Of a stretch of 64,000 nt of DNA, positions 35,001 to 44,825 are shown piece after piece. The notes beneath the pieces are model-generated. The model searched no databases, was not told the DNA's origin, and saw nothing but the letters and a program-made list of their open reading frames with translations. Source of the DNA: Adhaeribacter aquaticus DSM 16391. GTDB taxonomy: Bacteria; Bacteroidota; Bacteroidia; Cytophagales; Hymenobacteraceae. Numbering within the stretch: position 1 is the stretch's first letter; each line of letters begins with the position of its first letter. The translations under genes were made by a program, and so were the position numbers. The stretch lies in assembly GCF_000473365.1 (NCBI RefSeq), contig NZ_KI421517.1:1385363-1449362 (forward strand). The letters are read 5' to 3'.

Positions 35001-35942
35001 TTATACAAAAGTAAACGGATTTTTAGCAGCTATATGCGTAATTTTGGTGGTTGGTACTTTGGGTTGCAGCCATTTAACTAAATATTGCATGCCTGTTTCT
35101 TCGCTTATGGCATGCCCCAGCACTAGTAAGGCTGTTTTCTGACCCATTTGCAACCCATCCCGGACCCGTTCCACTGTTTCCCATTCTCTTGTTTCGCCAC
35201 AAATAAATAAATCTGGTTTAGTTTGTTGGATGGCAGCCATTTGTCGTCGGCTATCTGCTGCTCCCGGCGAAAGGCCAATGCGGCTGCAAAGTTGTCCTGG
35301 ATCACCGATAAATCGTACCATGGGGGCACCCAATTTTTCCTTAGCGTGCAGGGCTATGGCCCGCAGAGTAATAGGTTTGGGCAAGGTAATTATTCTAGGG
35401 TTGTTGGCATCGTAATACTTCTCCCAACCCAGTGTAGCCAAAAATCCGGTTAAAATACCATCGGGCCGATGCGCATGCCAATAATCATGAAAGCGCCAGA
35501 TAGCTATCTTGTATTTCTTTATTAAATTAGTTTTGTATTGATACACTTCATCCTGCTCCAGCCAATTAGTGTCGTCCTGGCCGTTGTAAAAGGTAGGCTC
35601 ATGCACAATTATTAGGTTAGCTCCGGCTTTGGCGGTTTTCTCAATAACCTCTACCGTAGGAAAAGTAGTAGTTACAATGCCAGTTACTTCCTGTTCCATA
35701 CTACCGGATTTAAGGGTATCTACTGTAGTAGCAAAAGGAGCTCCCGGAATTTCCTTCAAGATAATATCAATTACCTGCTTAACGGTTAAGGAGGCCGCAA
35801 CTGGTGACCTTGAATTTTCGGCAAAGCTCAGCCCGGGAATAGTTAATACCATAGAAGTTCCTACTGCTTTAGTAACAGTTGTTAAAAATTTCCTTCTTCC
35901 GGTGGGGGTATGGGCAGTACTGGTACGGTTATTTTTTTTCAT
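35001..35942 (-). CDS. Exported Nif3-like protein
   Basis: The 313-residue product has a Tat signal (GRRKFLTTVTKAVG, then a hydrophobic stretch to SFA near residue 41). The mature part matches Nif3/DUF34 dimetal proteins: VTGIVTTTFPTVEVIEKTAK, LIIVHEPTFYNG with the metal His (VHEP), and the C-terminal DLFICGETREWE and LLVLGHAISEE. Cytoplasmic Nif3 usually has VHHP; here the second His is replaced by Glu. Export and this substitution define an unusual subfamily. Its substrate is unknown. Confidence 0.82.
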   Translation of the reverse strand: MKKNNRTSTAHTPTGRRKFLTTVTKAVGTSMVLTIPGLSFAENSRSPVAASLTVKQVIDIILKEIPGAPFATTVDTLKSGSMEQEVTGIVTTTFPTVEVIEKTAKAGANLIIVHEPTFYNGQDDTNWLEQDEVYQYKTNLIKKYKIAIWRFHDYWHAHRPDGILTGFLATLGWEKYYDANNPRIITLPKPITLRAIALHAKEKLGAPMVRFIGDPGQLCSRIGLSPGAADSRRQMAAIQQTKPDLFICGETREWETVERVRDGLQMGQKTALLVLGHAISEETGMQYLVKWLQPKVPTTKITHIAAKNPFTFV

Positions 35943-36118
35943 AAAGCTTTACGTATTCTGAAATTAAACTAAATTTCTTGTTAATTCAAACGCTAAAGTA
36001 TGTTTAAAACCCGGTCAGGCGCAAATGGCTAATTTCAAGCTACTTGAGCAATTTGAATGCAATTTTATGGTAAAAATGTTTGTTATTTATATATTACAGA
36101 AATCTGATAAACTCTATT

Positions 36119-36736
36119 ATGAATAAAATAAAGGCTGTTTTTCTCGGGCTGTTTGCTTTAGGTATATGCCTGAGTGGGTATGCACAGGAGAAATGGGAAT
36201 TACGTAAAGATGAGAATGGCATTAGGGTGTATAGCCGTAAATTACAAGGTAATGGGTTCAAAGAGTTAAAGGTCCTATGCGAACTGCCAGGTACTACCCA
36301 AAAATTAATGGGCGTTTTAAAAGATGTTGATAATCAGAAGAATTGGGTATACAGTGTTCGGAGTTCTCATGTGTTGAAGAAAAAAAGTGAGAATAATATT
36401 ATTTATTATACCCAGGCCGACATGCCCTGGCCCATTAGTGACCGCGATTTTGTTACCGAATTAACCTTTGAAGAAGACCCAGTTACAAAAAAACTACATA
36501 TTGAGTCCAGAGGGCTTCCTGGCTTTCTGGGGCCCAAACCCGGTTATGTCCGGGTGCCGGATGCCTTAGCTATTTGGGAGGTTACCCCTGTCGCCGGAGA
36601 TCGGCTACAGGTAGAATATACTTTTCGGGTTAATCCAGGCGGGTCATTGCCAGCCTGGTTAGTAAATCTGGCATCCAGTACCGGGCCTTATTATACTTTT
36701 CAGAACTTGCGGGAAATCCTGCAAAACAAGAAGTAA
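36119..36736 (+). CDS. Exported START-domain protein
   Basis: The 205-residue product has a signal peptide (MNKIKAVFLGLFALGICLSG, cut near YAQ) followed by a START lipid-binding domain: WELRKDENGIRVYSRKL at its start, ADMPWPISDRDFV (about 106-118) and GGSLPAWLVNLASSTGPYYT near the end. START domains hold a lipid or sterol in a deep cavity. I chose ATG 36119 rather than an upstream frame extension because it begins a complete signal peptide. It is convergent with proA across a shared terminator. Confidence 0.88.
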   Translation: MNKIKAVFLGLFALGICLSGYAQEKWELRKDENGIRVYSRKLQGNGFKELKVLCELPGTTQKLMGVLKDVDNQKNWVYSVRSSHVLKKKSENNIIYYTQADMPWPISDRDFVTELTFEEDPVTKKLHIESRGLPGFLGPKPGYVRVPDALAIWEVTPVAGDRLQVEYTFRVNPGGSLPAWLVNLASSTGPYYTFQNLREILQNKK

Positions 36737-36741
36737 CCCAC

Positions 36742-36791
36742 AATAACTAAAAAAGGTCAGCGCTATAAAGAACTGACCTTTTTTAGTTATT
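36742..36791. terminator. Bidirectional terminator between START gene and proA
   Basis: A perfect 19-bp stem (36742-36760 with 36773-36791) carries A runs on one side and T runs on the other, so it can end transcription from both sides. Confidence 0.95.
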
Positions 36792-36803
36792 GCTTAAATA
36801 AAC

Positions 36804-38051
36804 TTAAGCGCGTATTTGCCCATCTCCTTTTACAATCCATTTATAACTGGTAAGTTCTTCTAAACTCATTGGACCCCGCGCATGTAGTTTTTGCGTGCTA
36901 ATACCAATTTCTGCTCCTAGCCCAAACTGTGCTCCATCGGTAAAGGCAGTGGACGTATTGGCATAAACCGCAGCCGCATCTACTTCATTCAGGAATTTCT
37001 CAATATTTTCGGTATCCTCAGAAATTATTGCCTCGCTATGTTTGGAGCTATAATTAGCAATATGATCCAACGCTTCGGTTAAATCTTTTACTGTTTTAAC
37101 TGCCAGCTTGTAATCTAAAAATTCTGTACCAAAATGCTCGTCCGTAGCTGGCTGTAACAGCTCCGATGGGTATTTTCCTTGTAAGGCGGCTAAAGCTGGC
37201 TCATCGGCATAAACTGTTACATTAGATTGAGGTAACAGCTCCACTAGAGCAGGTAAATCGGTAACCCGGTTTTCATTGATCAATAAACAATCTAAGGCAT
37301 TGCACACGCTTACCCGGCGCGTTTTGGCATTGTTTATAATAGCTTTGCCTTTGTTTACATCGCCGGTTTGGTCAAAATACGTATGTACAATACCGGCGCC
37401 GGTTTCAATAACTGGTACGCGGGCATTCTTCCGCACAAAATCAATTAAGGCCTGACTACCTCTTGGGATAATAACATCCACGTAACCAACCGCATTCAGT
37501 AACGCTTCTGTGGCAGCACGATCGGGTGGCAACAAAGACGCTACATTCGGATCTACTTCGTGTTGTTTTAACACCCCGTGGATAACTGACATGATAGCCT
37601 CGTTGGAGAAAGATGCATCACTACCGCCTTTCAAAATACTGGCATTGCCAGTTTTCAAACAAAGGGCAAATACATCAAAGGTTACGTTCGGACGCGCTTC
37701 GTAAATAATACCAATTACACCCATTGGTACGCTCACTTTAGATAGCTGCAAGCCGTTTTGTAGATTATTTTGCATCAGTACTTTGCCTAGTGGCGATGGC
37801 AGGGTTGCCACGCTTTTCATGTCTTTGGCAATATCCTTGATGCGGGCTTCGGATAGCTTTAACCGATCAAATTTAGGATCAGTCGGGCTCATGCGAGCTA
37901 AGTCTTTTTCATTTTCAGAGAGCAGGTAAGGAGTTTGCGCAACGGCAGCATCCGCCACATCATGTAAAATTGCATTTACCTTTTCAGAGGCCAACAACCC
38001 AAGCTGGCGGCTGGCTTTCTGCGTGTTCTCAAAAATTAAATTTATGTTCAT
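36804..38051 (-). CDS. proA: Glutamate-5-semialdehyde dehydrogenase (gamma-glutamyl phosphate reductase)
   Basis: The 415-residue enzyme reduces gamma-glutamyl phosphate with NADPH, the second step of proline synthesis. Family motifs include [15 protein letters not shown] (about 111-125), [11 protein letters not shown], the catalytic cysteine region [18 protein letters not shown], and [20 protein letters not shown] near the end. Length is normal. It follows proB by 2 bases, and the pair is one operon. Confidence 0.97.
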   Translation of the reverse strand: MNINLIFENTQKASRQLGLLASEKVNAILHDVADAAVAQTPYLLSENEKDLARMSPTDPKFDRLKLSEARIKDIAKDMKSVATLPSPLGKVLMQNNLQNGLQLSKVSVPMGVIGIIYEARPNVTFDVFALCLKTGNASILKGGSDASFSNEAIMSVIHGVLKQHEVDPNVASLLPPDRAATEALLNAVGYVDVIIPRGSQALIDFVRKNARVPVIETGAGIVHTYFDQTGDVNKGKAIINNAKTRRVSVCNALDCLLINENRVTDLPALVELLPQSNVTVYADEPALAALQGKYPSELLQPATDEHFGTEFLDYKLAVKTVKDLTEALDHIANYSSKHSEAIISEDTENIEKFLNEVDAAAVYANTSTAFTDGAQFGLGAEIGISTQKLHARGPMSLEELTSYKWIVKGDGQIRA

Positions 38052-38053
38052 TT

Positions 38054-39139
38054 TTAATTGAGTTCAGGATTTAAAAATAAGTAATCATAATGTACCAGGG
38101 GTTTTTGGTTTTTCTGACCGATACGTTCGGCGGCTTTTTCAGAACTATATTCGGCAATACCCTGGCCTATCTGCTTCTCCTGCTCATCTAATACCTTAAT
38201 TATATCTCCTTTCTGAAATTCACCAATAATCTTGATTACCCCTACGGGCAACAAGCTGGTGGCTTTGGAAGAGTTTAAGGCTGCTTTGGCACCGGCATTT
38301 ATCTGCACTGCTCCCTTGGTATAATTTTCAGAGTGAGCAATCCATTTCTTTTTGCCGGAAGCGGTTTTATTTGGTACAAAGCGTGTATTTACAACTTCGC
38401 CATTTAATAATTTAGGCAACACGTTCCAGGTTTTGCCGCTGGCAATATGTACGGCAATACCTAGCTGCGCTACTTTGCTGGCCATATGGCTTTTGGTAAC
38501 CATGCCTCCCCGGCCAAACTGCGAACGCTGGGCGGTTATAAAAGAAGTAAACCCGGTAGTAGCATCTATTTCCTGGATTACCTCAGTGCCAGGTTCTTTA
38601 GGATCGCCGTTGTAAATACCGCTTACATTACTCAGAATTATTAACGCATCGGCATCCAGCATAGAAGCTATTAAACCAGCCAACTCATCGTTATCCGTAA
38701 ACATCAATTCTGTTACCGAAATAACATCGTTCTCATTTACAATCGGGATAACGTTATTCTGGAGTAAAATCCGGAAGCAGTTTTGCATGTTCAGGTAATG
38801 CAGCCGGTCCCGGAAATCTTCTTTGGTAACCAATACCTGGGCGCAAATAAGGTTGTGCCTGTTAAAAAGCTCTGAGTAGGTATTTATAAGTTTTACCTGG
38901 CCCACCGAGGCTAATAACTGGCGAGTGCTAACGGCATCTGCTTTTTCGGATACCGTAATCAGGCTACGACCAGAAGCTACTGCTCCTGACGACACCACTA
39001 CTACTTCTTTTCCACTTTTTTTAAGCTCATTTATTTGATCTACCAGGTGTTGCATGCGGTCCACATCGGGCATGCCGTTTTTCTGGGTGAGCACATTTGA
39101 GCCTATTTTTACTACTATGCGATTATAATTAAGCGCCAT
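38054..39139 (-). CDS. proB: Glutamate 5-kinase
   Basis: The 361-residue enzyme phosphorylates glutamate as the first step of proline synthesis. The amino-acid kinase domain (1-260) shows [23 protein letters not shown] and [13 protein letters not shown] (ATP/Mg region). A PUA domain follows (about 275-355, [17 protein letters not shown]), as in long ProB proteins that are feedback-inhibited by proline. It is the promoter-proximal gene of proBA. Confidence 0.97.
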   Translation of the reverse strand: MALNYNRIVVKIGSNVLTQKNGMPDVDRMQHLVDQINELKKSGKEVVVVSSGAVASGRSLITVSEKADAVSTRQLLASVGQVKLINTYSELFNRHNLICAQVLVTKEDFRDRLHYLNMQNCFRILLQNNVIPIVNENDVISVTELMFTDNDELAGLIASMLDADALIILSNVSGIYNGDPKEPGTEVIQEIDATTGFTSFITAQRSQFGRGGMVTKSHMASKVAQLGIAVHIASGKTWNVLPKLLNGEVVNTRFVPNKTASGKKKWIAHSENYTKGAVQINAGAKAALNSSKATSLLPVGVIKIIGEFQKGDIIKVLDEQEKQIGQGIAEYSSEKAAERIGQKNQKPLVHYDYLFLNPELN

Positions 39140-39262
39140 TACCTGCGTCTTCTAAAATAAAACACAATTTTAACGCTTTATTAGCAATATTTTATTTTTA
39201 GTTAATTATTTAGTAGCTCCTTATAATTTTAAATTTGGCTTTGGCCATTGGTAAAGTGTAAA

Positions 39263-39715
39263 ATGAAGGCAGATTTCCTTATTCAACACAGTAAATTATT
39301 GTATGATTCTTACAGGCTGGTAACAGGTAAAGTATTACTGGAAGGTGAATTTACTGCCTCAGAACTAGCAGATAAGTTATACGAAGCTCCTTTTGTGGTA
39401 CTATCTCACGGTGCTCAGTCCGATCCGGTATTTAACTACGCCAATAAAACGGGGCAGCGACTCTGGGAAATGAACTGGGAGCAATTTACAGCCTTGCCCT
39501 CCCGTTTATCGGCCGAACCGGTAGCGGTGGCAGAAAGACAAGCTATGCTGGAAGAAGCCCATAAGAATGGTTACATCTCCAATTATACAGGGGTACGCAT
39601 CTCCAGCACCGGAAAAAGGTTTATTATAAAAGATGCTACCCTTTGGAATATTTACAATGCCAGTAAGCAGTACCAGGGGCAGGCAGTTATTTTTACAAAA
39701 TGGGTGTTTATTTAG
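39263..39715 (+). CDS. MEKHLA-domain protein
   Basis: The 150-residue product is a MEKHLA domain, a PAS-related sensor-like fold also found at the end of plant HD-ZIP III proteins: ADKLYEAPFVVLSHGAQSDP, VFNYANKTGQRLWEMNWEQF and RISSTGKRFIIKDATLWN. Bacterial stand-alone versions have no proven role. ATG 39263 begins the conserved region; an upstream TTG is less likely. It is divergent from proB and upstream of araB, but is not clearly part of either operon. Confidence 0.85.
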   Translation: MKADFLIQHSKLLYDSYRLVTGKVLLEGEFTASELADKLYEAPFVVLSHGAQSDPVFNYANKTGQRLWEMNWEQFTALPSRLSAEPVAVAERQAMLEEAHKNGYISNYTGVRISSTGKRFIIKDATLWNIYNASKQYQGQAVIFTKWVFI

Positions 39716-39859
39716 GATATAATTTAAACAAGCTGTTGCAGATTAAGTAAGGTTATTAATGTTATTTTAGCTCTTCTGATTGTGCGCATTTTAATATTTC
39801 AATTCAAAGTTTTTAAAATAAAATAATAAGCGTTAATTTGACATTTCTTATAAATAACT

Positions 39860-41602
39860 ATGTCTACGGATTCATATGTAATTGGAGTTGATTACGGAAC
39901 TGATTCAGTTCGGTCGGTAATTGTCAATGCGCAAAACGGAAAGGAAGTGGCTTCTTCGGTATTTTATTACCCCCGCTGGAAAGCAGGGCTTTATTGTAAT
40001 ACCGTAATAAATCAGTCTCGGCAGCACCCTTTAGATTACCTGGAAGGTTTAGAGCACACTATTAAAGCTTGTGTGGTTCAGGCCGGAGAATCCGTAGCTA
40101 AAGCCATTAAAGGTATTTCGGTTGATACCACTGGTTCTACGCCGGTAGCAGTAGATAAATCTGGTACACCCCTGGCTTTATTGCCTGAGTTTGCCGAAAA
40201 CCCTAATGCTATGTTTGTTTTATGGAAAGACCATACCGGGGTAAAAGAAGCTGCCGAAATAAATGAGCATGCAGCAAAGTTCGAAACTAATTATTTGCAA
40301 TATGTTGGTGGTATTTATTCCAGTGAATGGTTCTGGGCTAAACTGTTGCGCACCTTACGGGTAGATGAAAAAGTACGGGCATCCTGTTATTCCTGGGTAG
40401 AACATTGCGATTGGATACCATTTGTGCTAACCGGAGGAACGGCCATTGAAGAGATGAAGCGTAGCGTATGTGCCGCCGGACATAAAGCTTTATGGGCCGA
40501 TGCGTTTAGTGGTTTACCTCCCGAAGAATTCTTTGTTTCGTTAGACCCCGTCCTGAGTGGTTTTACTTCCCGTTTATTTACCCAGACTTTTCCGGCTGAT
40601 GTAGCGGCCGGTACTTTAAGCCCGGAATGGGCAGCTAAATTAGGCTTAGGTACTGAGGTAGTAATAGGAGTAGGTGCTTTTGATGCGCACATGGGCGCAG
40701 TTGGGGGGCAGATTGAACCGTATTATTTAAGTAAAGTAATGGGTACATCTACCTGCGATATGTTGGTAGCCCCCATAGAAGAAGTGCAGGACACTTTAGT
40801 GAAAGGTATTTGTGGCCAGGTGCCAGGTTCTGTTATTCCGGGCATGATGGGGATGGAAGCTGGGCAATCTGCCTTTGGCGATGTCTATGCCTGGTTTCGG
40901 AAAGTACTTTTATGGCCATTACAAAACCTGTTATCCCAATCTCAGGTCATAGATCAGAATACAATGAATAATTTGGTTGAAGAGCTTTCTGCTAAAATTA
41001 TTCCGGAGTTAAGTAAGCAAGCCGCCGAAATACCTTTATCGGAAGAAAATGAATATGCTTTGGATTGGCTTAATGGCCGCCGGACACCGGATGCTAACCA
41101 GTTATTAAAAGGTGCGGTTTCGGGTTTAAATTTAGGCAGCGATGCTCCGCAAATATTTCGGGCTTTGGTAGAGGCCACCTGTTTTGGCGCAAGGAAAATA
41201 GTGGATCGGTTTAATGAGCAAGGGGTCCCGGTAAAAGGTTTAATTGGTTTAGGCGGTGTGGCCCGTAAATCTCCGTTTATTATGCAAATGATGGCTGATG
41301 TGATGAACATGTCTATTCGGATTCATAAATCAGAGCAGACCTGCGCTATTGGAGCGGCTATGTTTGCTGCTACAGCGGCCGGCTTGTACCCGAAAGTAGA
41401 AGAAGCCATGGCTGCCATGGGGCAAGGCTTTGATGCCGAATACGTACCGGATGCAACCCGCGCAAAAATATATGCCAAACGCTACCAGAAATATTCCCAA
41501 TTAGGAACGTTCATTCAGAGCCAAACAAATCAACTGCAGACACCTGCTAGTTCTGATTTGCCCGAAACGGGTACGCAGGCTTATGAAACGCAGCGAAACT
41601 AA
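39860..41602 (+). CDS. araB: Ribulokinase
   Basis: The 580-residue FGGY-family kinase phosphorylates L-ribulose. Motifs are VIGVDYGTDSVRSVIVNA at the N-terminus (phosphate-binding), VDTTGSTPV, VMGTSTCDML (about 293-302) and GLIGLGGVARKSPFIMQMMA (about 460-479, adenosine). It heads araB-araD-araA, the full route from L-arabinose to D-xylulose-5-phosphate. I see no perfect promoter in the 144 bases before it; TTAATTTG at 39834-39841 is only close to a -7 element. Confidence 0.96.
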   Translation: MSTDSYVIGVDYGTDSVRSVIVNAQNGKEVASSVFYYPRWKAGLYCNTVINQSRQHPLDYLEGLEHTIKACVVQAGESVAKAIKGISVDTTGSTPVAVDKSGTPLALLPEFAENPNAMFVLWKDHTGVKEAAEINEHAAKFETNYLQYVGGIYSSEWFWAKLLRTLRVDEKVRASCYSWVEHCDWIPFVLTGGTAIEEMKRSVCAAGHKALWADAFSGLPPEEFFVSLDPVLSGFTSRLFTQTFPADVAAGTLSPEWAAKLGLGTEVVIGVGAFDAHMGAVGGQIEPYYLSKVMGTSTCDMLVAPIEEVQDTLVKGICGQVPGSVIPGMMGMEAGQSAFGDVYAWFRKVLLWPLQNLLSQSQVIDQNTMNNLVEELSAKIIPELSKQAAEIPLSEENEYALDWLNGRRTPDANQLLKGAVSGLNLGSDAPQIFRALVEATCFGARKIVDRFNEQGVPVKGLIGLGGVARKSPFIMQMMADVMNMSIRIHKSEQTCAIGAAMFAATAAGLYPKVEEAMAAMGQGFDAEYVPDATRAKIYAKRYQKYSQLGTFIQSQTNQLQTPASSDLPETGTQAYETQRN

Positions 41603-41618
41603 TTAACTACAGAAATTT

Positions 41619-42317
41619 ATGAGTAAATACCAGCATATAAGAGAAGAAGCTTACCAGGCCAATATGCAACTGCCTAAATTAGGTTTAGTGCTTTTTACTT
41701 TTGGCAATGTAAGCGCCGCCGACCGCGAATTAGGCGTTTTTGCCATTAAACCCAGCGGGGTGCCTTACGAGGAATTATCTCCGGAAAAAATGGTGATTGT
41801 AGACTTTGTGGGTAAAACCGTGGAGGGGGATTTGCGTCCTTCTTCTGATACCTTAACCCATGCGGTGTTATACAACAATTGGGAAAACATTAACGGCATT
41901 GTTCATACACATTCCACGTATGCTACGGCCTGGGCACAATCGCAGCGCGATGTTCCTATTTACGGCACCACGCATGCCGACCATAATACCGTAGATATCC
42001 CATGTGCCCCACCTATGAGCGATGAGATGATCCGGGGTGATTATGAGTACCAAACCGGTTACCAAATTATAAATTACCTGCAGGATAAAGGTATCAGTTA
42101 CGAAGAAGTGGAAATGGTTTTGGTTGGCAACCACGCACCTTTTACCTGGGGCAAAACCGCCGCTAAAGCTGTTTACAACAGTGCTGTGCTGGAAGAAGTA
42201 GCGCGTATGGCTTATCTTACGGAGCAAATAAACCCGAATGCGCCGCGACTAAAAGGTTCCCTTATCCAGAAACACTATGAACGCAAGCACGGACCGCACT
42301 CTTATTACGGGCAGTAA
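41619..42317 (+). CDS. araD: L-ribulose-5-phosphate 4-epimerase
   Basis: The 232-residue class II aldolase-fold enzyme converts L-ribulose-5-phosphate to D-xylulose-5-phosphate. Zinc ligands are in VHTHSTYATAWAQ (about 88-100) and in the LVGNHAPF region (third His); KPSGVPYEEL, GTTHADHNTVD and GDYEYQTG are also typical. It follows araB by 16 bases and is surely co-transcribed. Confidence 0.96.
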   Translation: MSKYQHIREEAYQANMQLPKLGLVLFTFGNVSAADRELGVFAIKPSGVPYEELSPEKMVIVDFVGKTVEGDLRPSSDTLTHAVLYNNWENINGIVHTHSTYATAWAQSQRDVPIYGTTHADHNTVDIPCAPPMSDEMIRGDYEYQTGYQIINYLQDKGISYEEVEMVLVGNHAPFTWGKTAAKAVYNSAVLEEVARMAYLTEQINPNAPRLKGSLIQKHYERKHGPHSYYGQ

Positions 42318-42436
42318 GTTTAGCCCTGGGTTCATGAAATATAGTTCTGAGGTTTAATAACGTAACCTTTAAAACAAATTTGATTACACGTTACATATTA
42401 ATTAACAACTTACTTATTGTCTGTGGATTGTAAACC

Positions 42437-43960
42437 ATGGACCAGCGACAAAATAGCATGATCAACCTAAAACAACTGGAAGTTTGGTTTATTACCGGTA
42501 GCCAGCACTTATACGGCGAAGAAACATTAAATCAGGTAGCCGAGCACTCGCAGCAAATAGCCAAGGCTTTGGATAATACTGCGCAGATTCCGGTAAAGAT
42601 TGTTTTTAAACCGGTTTTAAAATCAACTGAAGAAATATTCAGGCTGTGCCAGGAAGTAAATAATGCTGTTAACTGCATTGGTATTATTGCCTGGATGCAC
42701 ACCTTCTCACCAGCTAAAATGTGGATTGGCGGCTTGAAAATATTAAACAAACCTTTGCTGCACCTGCATACGCAGTTTAACCGGGATATTCCGTGGAATT
42801 CCATTGACATGGATTTCATGAACCTGAACCAAAGTGCCCACGGCGACCGGGAGTTTGGCTTTATGGTTTCCCGGATGCGCATTAACCGCAAAGTAGTGGT
42901 GGGCCATTGGCAAGATCCGGAAGTACTGGAAGAAATTAACGGCTGGAGCCGGGTTGCGGCGGGCTGGTACGATTGGCAAGGCGCAAAGTTTGCCCGCTTT
43001 GGCGATAACATGCGCTATGTAGCCGTAACCGAAGGCGATAAGGTAGAAGCTGAAATAAAGTTTGGCTTTTCCGTAAACACCTACGGCGTTGGTGATTTGG
43101 TTAAAGTCATAAACCAAATCAGCGACAAAGAGATAGATCAACTTACTAAAGAATACGAAGAACGTTATGCGGTTGTAGCTGCCTTGCGTAAAGGCGGAGA
43201 GCGGTATAAGGATTTGCGGGAAGCAGCCAAAATAGAATTAGGTTTAAAAGCCTTTTTAGAAGACGGCAACTTCAAAGGTTTCTCTGATACATTTGAGGAT
43301 TTACACGGCATGGTGCAGTTGCCGGGCATTGCGGCGCAGCGCTTAATGGGTGCCGGTTATGGCTTTGCCGGAGAAGGCGACTGGAAAACAGCAGCGTTGG
43401 TGCGGGCCATGAAAGTAATGGGAAGTGGTTTGCCGGGTGGCAATGCCTTCATGGAAGACTATACCTACCACTTCGACCCGAATAATATGCTGGTTTTAGG
43501 TTCACACATGCTGGAAATTGATGAATCAATTGCCAAGGGCAAACCATCCTGTGAAATACATCCATTAGGTATTGGTGGAAAAGCGGATCCGGTACGCCTG
43601 GTATTTAACGTAGGTAGCGGTCCGGCTTTGAATGCCTCTATTATTGATATGGGTAACCGGTTTAGGTTATTGGTAAACGAGGTAGAAGCCGTAGAGCCCG
43701 AACACGATTTACCCAACTTACCAGTAGCCCGGGTTTTATGGAAACCTTATCCGGATATGAAAACCGGCTGTGCAGCCTGGATATTAGCTGGTGGTGCCCA
43801 TCATACCTGCTACAGCCAGAACTTAAGTGCTGGTCAGTTACAAGACTTTGCCGACATCGCTGGTATTGAGTGCGTGTTGATCGGAAAAGATACCACGCTG
43901 ACTCAACTTAAAAATGAACTCCGCTGGAGTGAGGTTTATTACCAACTCAACCGCAGCTAA
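42437..43960 (+). CDS. araA: L-arabinose isomerase
   Basis: The 507-residue Mn-dependent isomerase interconverts L-arabinose and L-ribulose. The metal ligands are all visible: E in [14 protein letters not shown] in [11 protein letters not shown] in [12 protein letters not shown] in [26 protein letters not shown] marks the N-terminus. ATG 42437 adds seven residues before an alternative [11 protein letters not shown] start. The gap after araD is 119 bases, without a clear terminator. A terminator follows at once. Confidence 0.96.
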   Translation: MDQRQNSMINLKQLEVWFITGSQHLYGEETLNQVAEHSQQIAKALDNTAQIPVKIVFKPVLKSTEEIFRLCQEVNNAVNCIGIIAWMHTFSPAKMWIGGLKILNKPLLHLHTQFNRDIPWNSIDMDFMNLNQSAHGDREFGFMVSRMRINRKVVVGHWQDPEVLEEINGWSRVAAGWYDWQGAKFARFGDNMRYVAVTEGDKVEAEIKFGFSVNTYGVGDLVKVINQISDKEIDQLTKEYEERYAVVAALRKGGERYKDLREAAKIELGLKAFLEDGNFKGFSDTFEDLHGMVQLPGIAAQRLMGAGYGFAGEGDWKTAALVRAMKVMGSGLPGGNAFMEDYTYHFDPNNMLVLGSHMLEIDESIAKGKPSCEIHPLGIGGKADPVRLVFNVGSGPALNASIIDMGNRFRLLVNEVEAVEPEHDLPNLPVARVLWKPYPDMKTGCAAWILAGGAHHTCYSQNLSAGQLQDFADIAGIECVLIGKDTTLTQLKNELRWSEVYYQLNRS

Positions 43961-43961
43961 A

Positions 43962-44001
43962 AAAATAAAAGGCTCTTAAGTTGTAAGAGCCTTTTATTTT
44001 T
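43962..44001. terminator. Terminator of araBDA
   Basis: A perfect 17-bp stem (43962-43978 with 43984-44000) around AGTTG, rich in A at its start and T at its end. It lies directly against repeat copy 2. Confidence 0.93.
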
Positions 44002-44086
44002 GTCATCCTGAGCCTGGCGAAGGATTTAAATAATACCGCTTCATCTGTTCGGTAGTATTTAGTTTCCTCGGCAAGCTCGGAATGAC
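44002..44086. repeat. Interspersed palindromic repeat, copy 2
   Basis: GTCATCCTGAGCCTGGCGAA at the left and GCTCGGAATGAC at the right are imperfect inverted ends (10 of 12 matches between GTCATCCTGAGC and the complement of the right end). The left end is identical to that of the copy at 10009-10088. An inner pair, AATACCG with CGGTAGTATT, adds a hairpin. It sits exactly between two convergent operons, a usual place for REP-type elements. Confidence 0.75.
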
Positions 44087-44114
44087 TTAACAAATCTATA
44101 ATTGTACTAAAATC

Positions 44115-44789
44115 TTAAACCGAAACCGAAAATAATTGCCGTAATACGGGATCAGTATAATCCTGCACAAAATGAATAATATTCTGGTATTGGCTGAACT
44201 CCTCCTTTTCGTGCATAGTGGTTAAAACTACGCAAGGCATACCCGCGTTTTGGGCAGCTTCCACACCTTTAGGCGCATCTTCAAAAACAACACAATCAGC
44301 TGGTGCTATACCTAACTGCTGAGCCGCCTTTAAAAACGTTTCTGGATGTGGCTTGCTCTCCGTTACATCATCGGCACTCACAATAGTTTTAAAGTAATGC
44401 CGGATATGCAGGTTGTCCAGTACAAAGTCAATGTTGAACGGTATAGCCGCTGAGCCAATAGCCATAGCGACATTATTTTCTTCCGCTTTCACTAAAAAAG
44501 TATCTAAACCATTAATAAGAGATAAATAAGGGAAATATTCTTCCTGATAACGTCTCTCTTTTTCTATGGATATTTTATCTGCTTCTTCGGCAGTGAAACG
44601 GCCTTTACCAAAGATGCGGTCCAGTACTTCGCTGTTCTTGCCGTACATCTGCACCTTTACTTCCTCCTGACTTAAAGAGGCTCCTAACTCGTTGTTTAAC
44701 ATATGGTGCCACGCTTTACCATGATAGTGCATATCATCAATCATGGTACCATTTAAATCAAAAAGGAAAGCTTTAGGTTTTGTACTCAT
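44115..44789 (-). CDS. HAD-family phosphatase, beta-phosphoglucomutase-like
   Basis: The 224-residue product is a HAD protein with an alpha-helical cap. Motif I reads FLFDLNGTMI: the usual second aspartate (DxD) is Asn. Motif II is IGSAAIP, the Lys is in TESKPHPETFL, and motif IV is VVFEDAPKGVEAAQ. The second Asp normally acts as acid/base, so catalysis may be slow or the substrate special. It is last in the operon with transaldolase and transketolase genes, 36 bases after the transketolase C-half, suggesting a sugar-phosphate substrate. Confidence 0.9.
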   Translation of the reverse strand: MSTKPKAFLFDLNGTMIDDMHYHGKAWHHMLNNELGASLSQEEVKVQMYGKNSEVLDRIFGKGRFTAEEADKISIEKERRYQEEYFPYLSLINGLDTFLVKAEENNVAMAIGSAAIPFNIDFVLDNLHIRHYFKTIVSADDVTESKPHPETFLKAAQQLGIAPADCVVFEDAPKGVEAAQNAGMPCVVLTTMHEKEEFSQYQNIIHFVQDYTDPVLRQLFSVSV

Positions 44790-44825
44790 AGATTTTAAAG
44801 AAAGTGTAAAAGGGGAAGAAAAAAC

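Noticed and set aside
41868-42227. Long minus-strand reading frame opposite araD
   Set aside because: It is the antisense shadow of araD; the araD frame has all family motifs.
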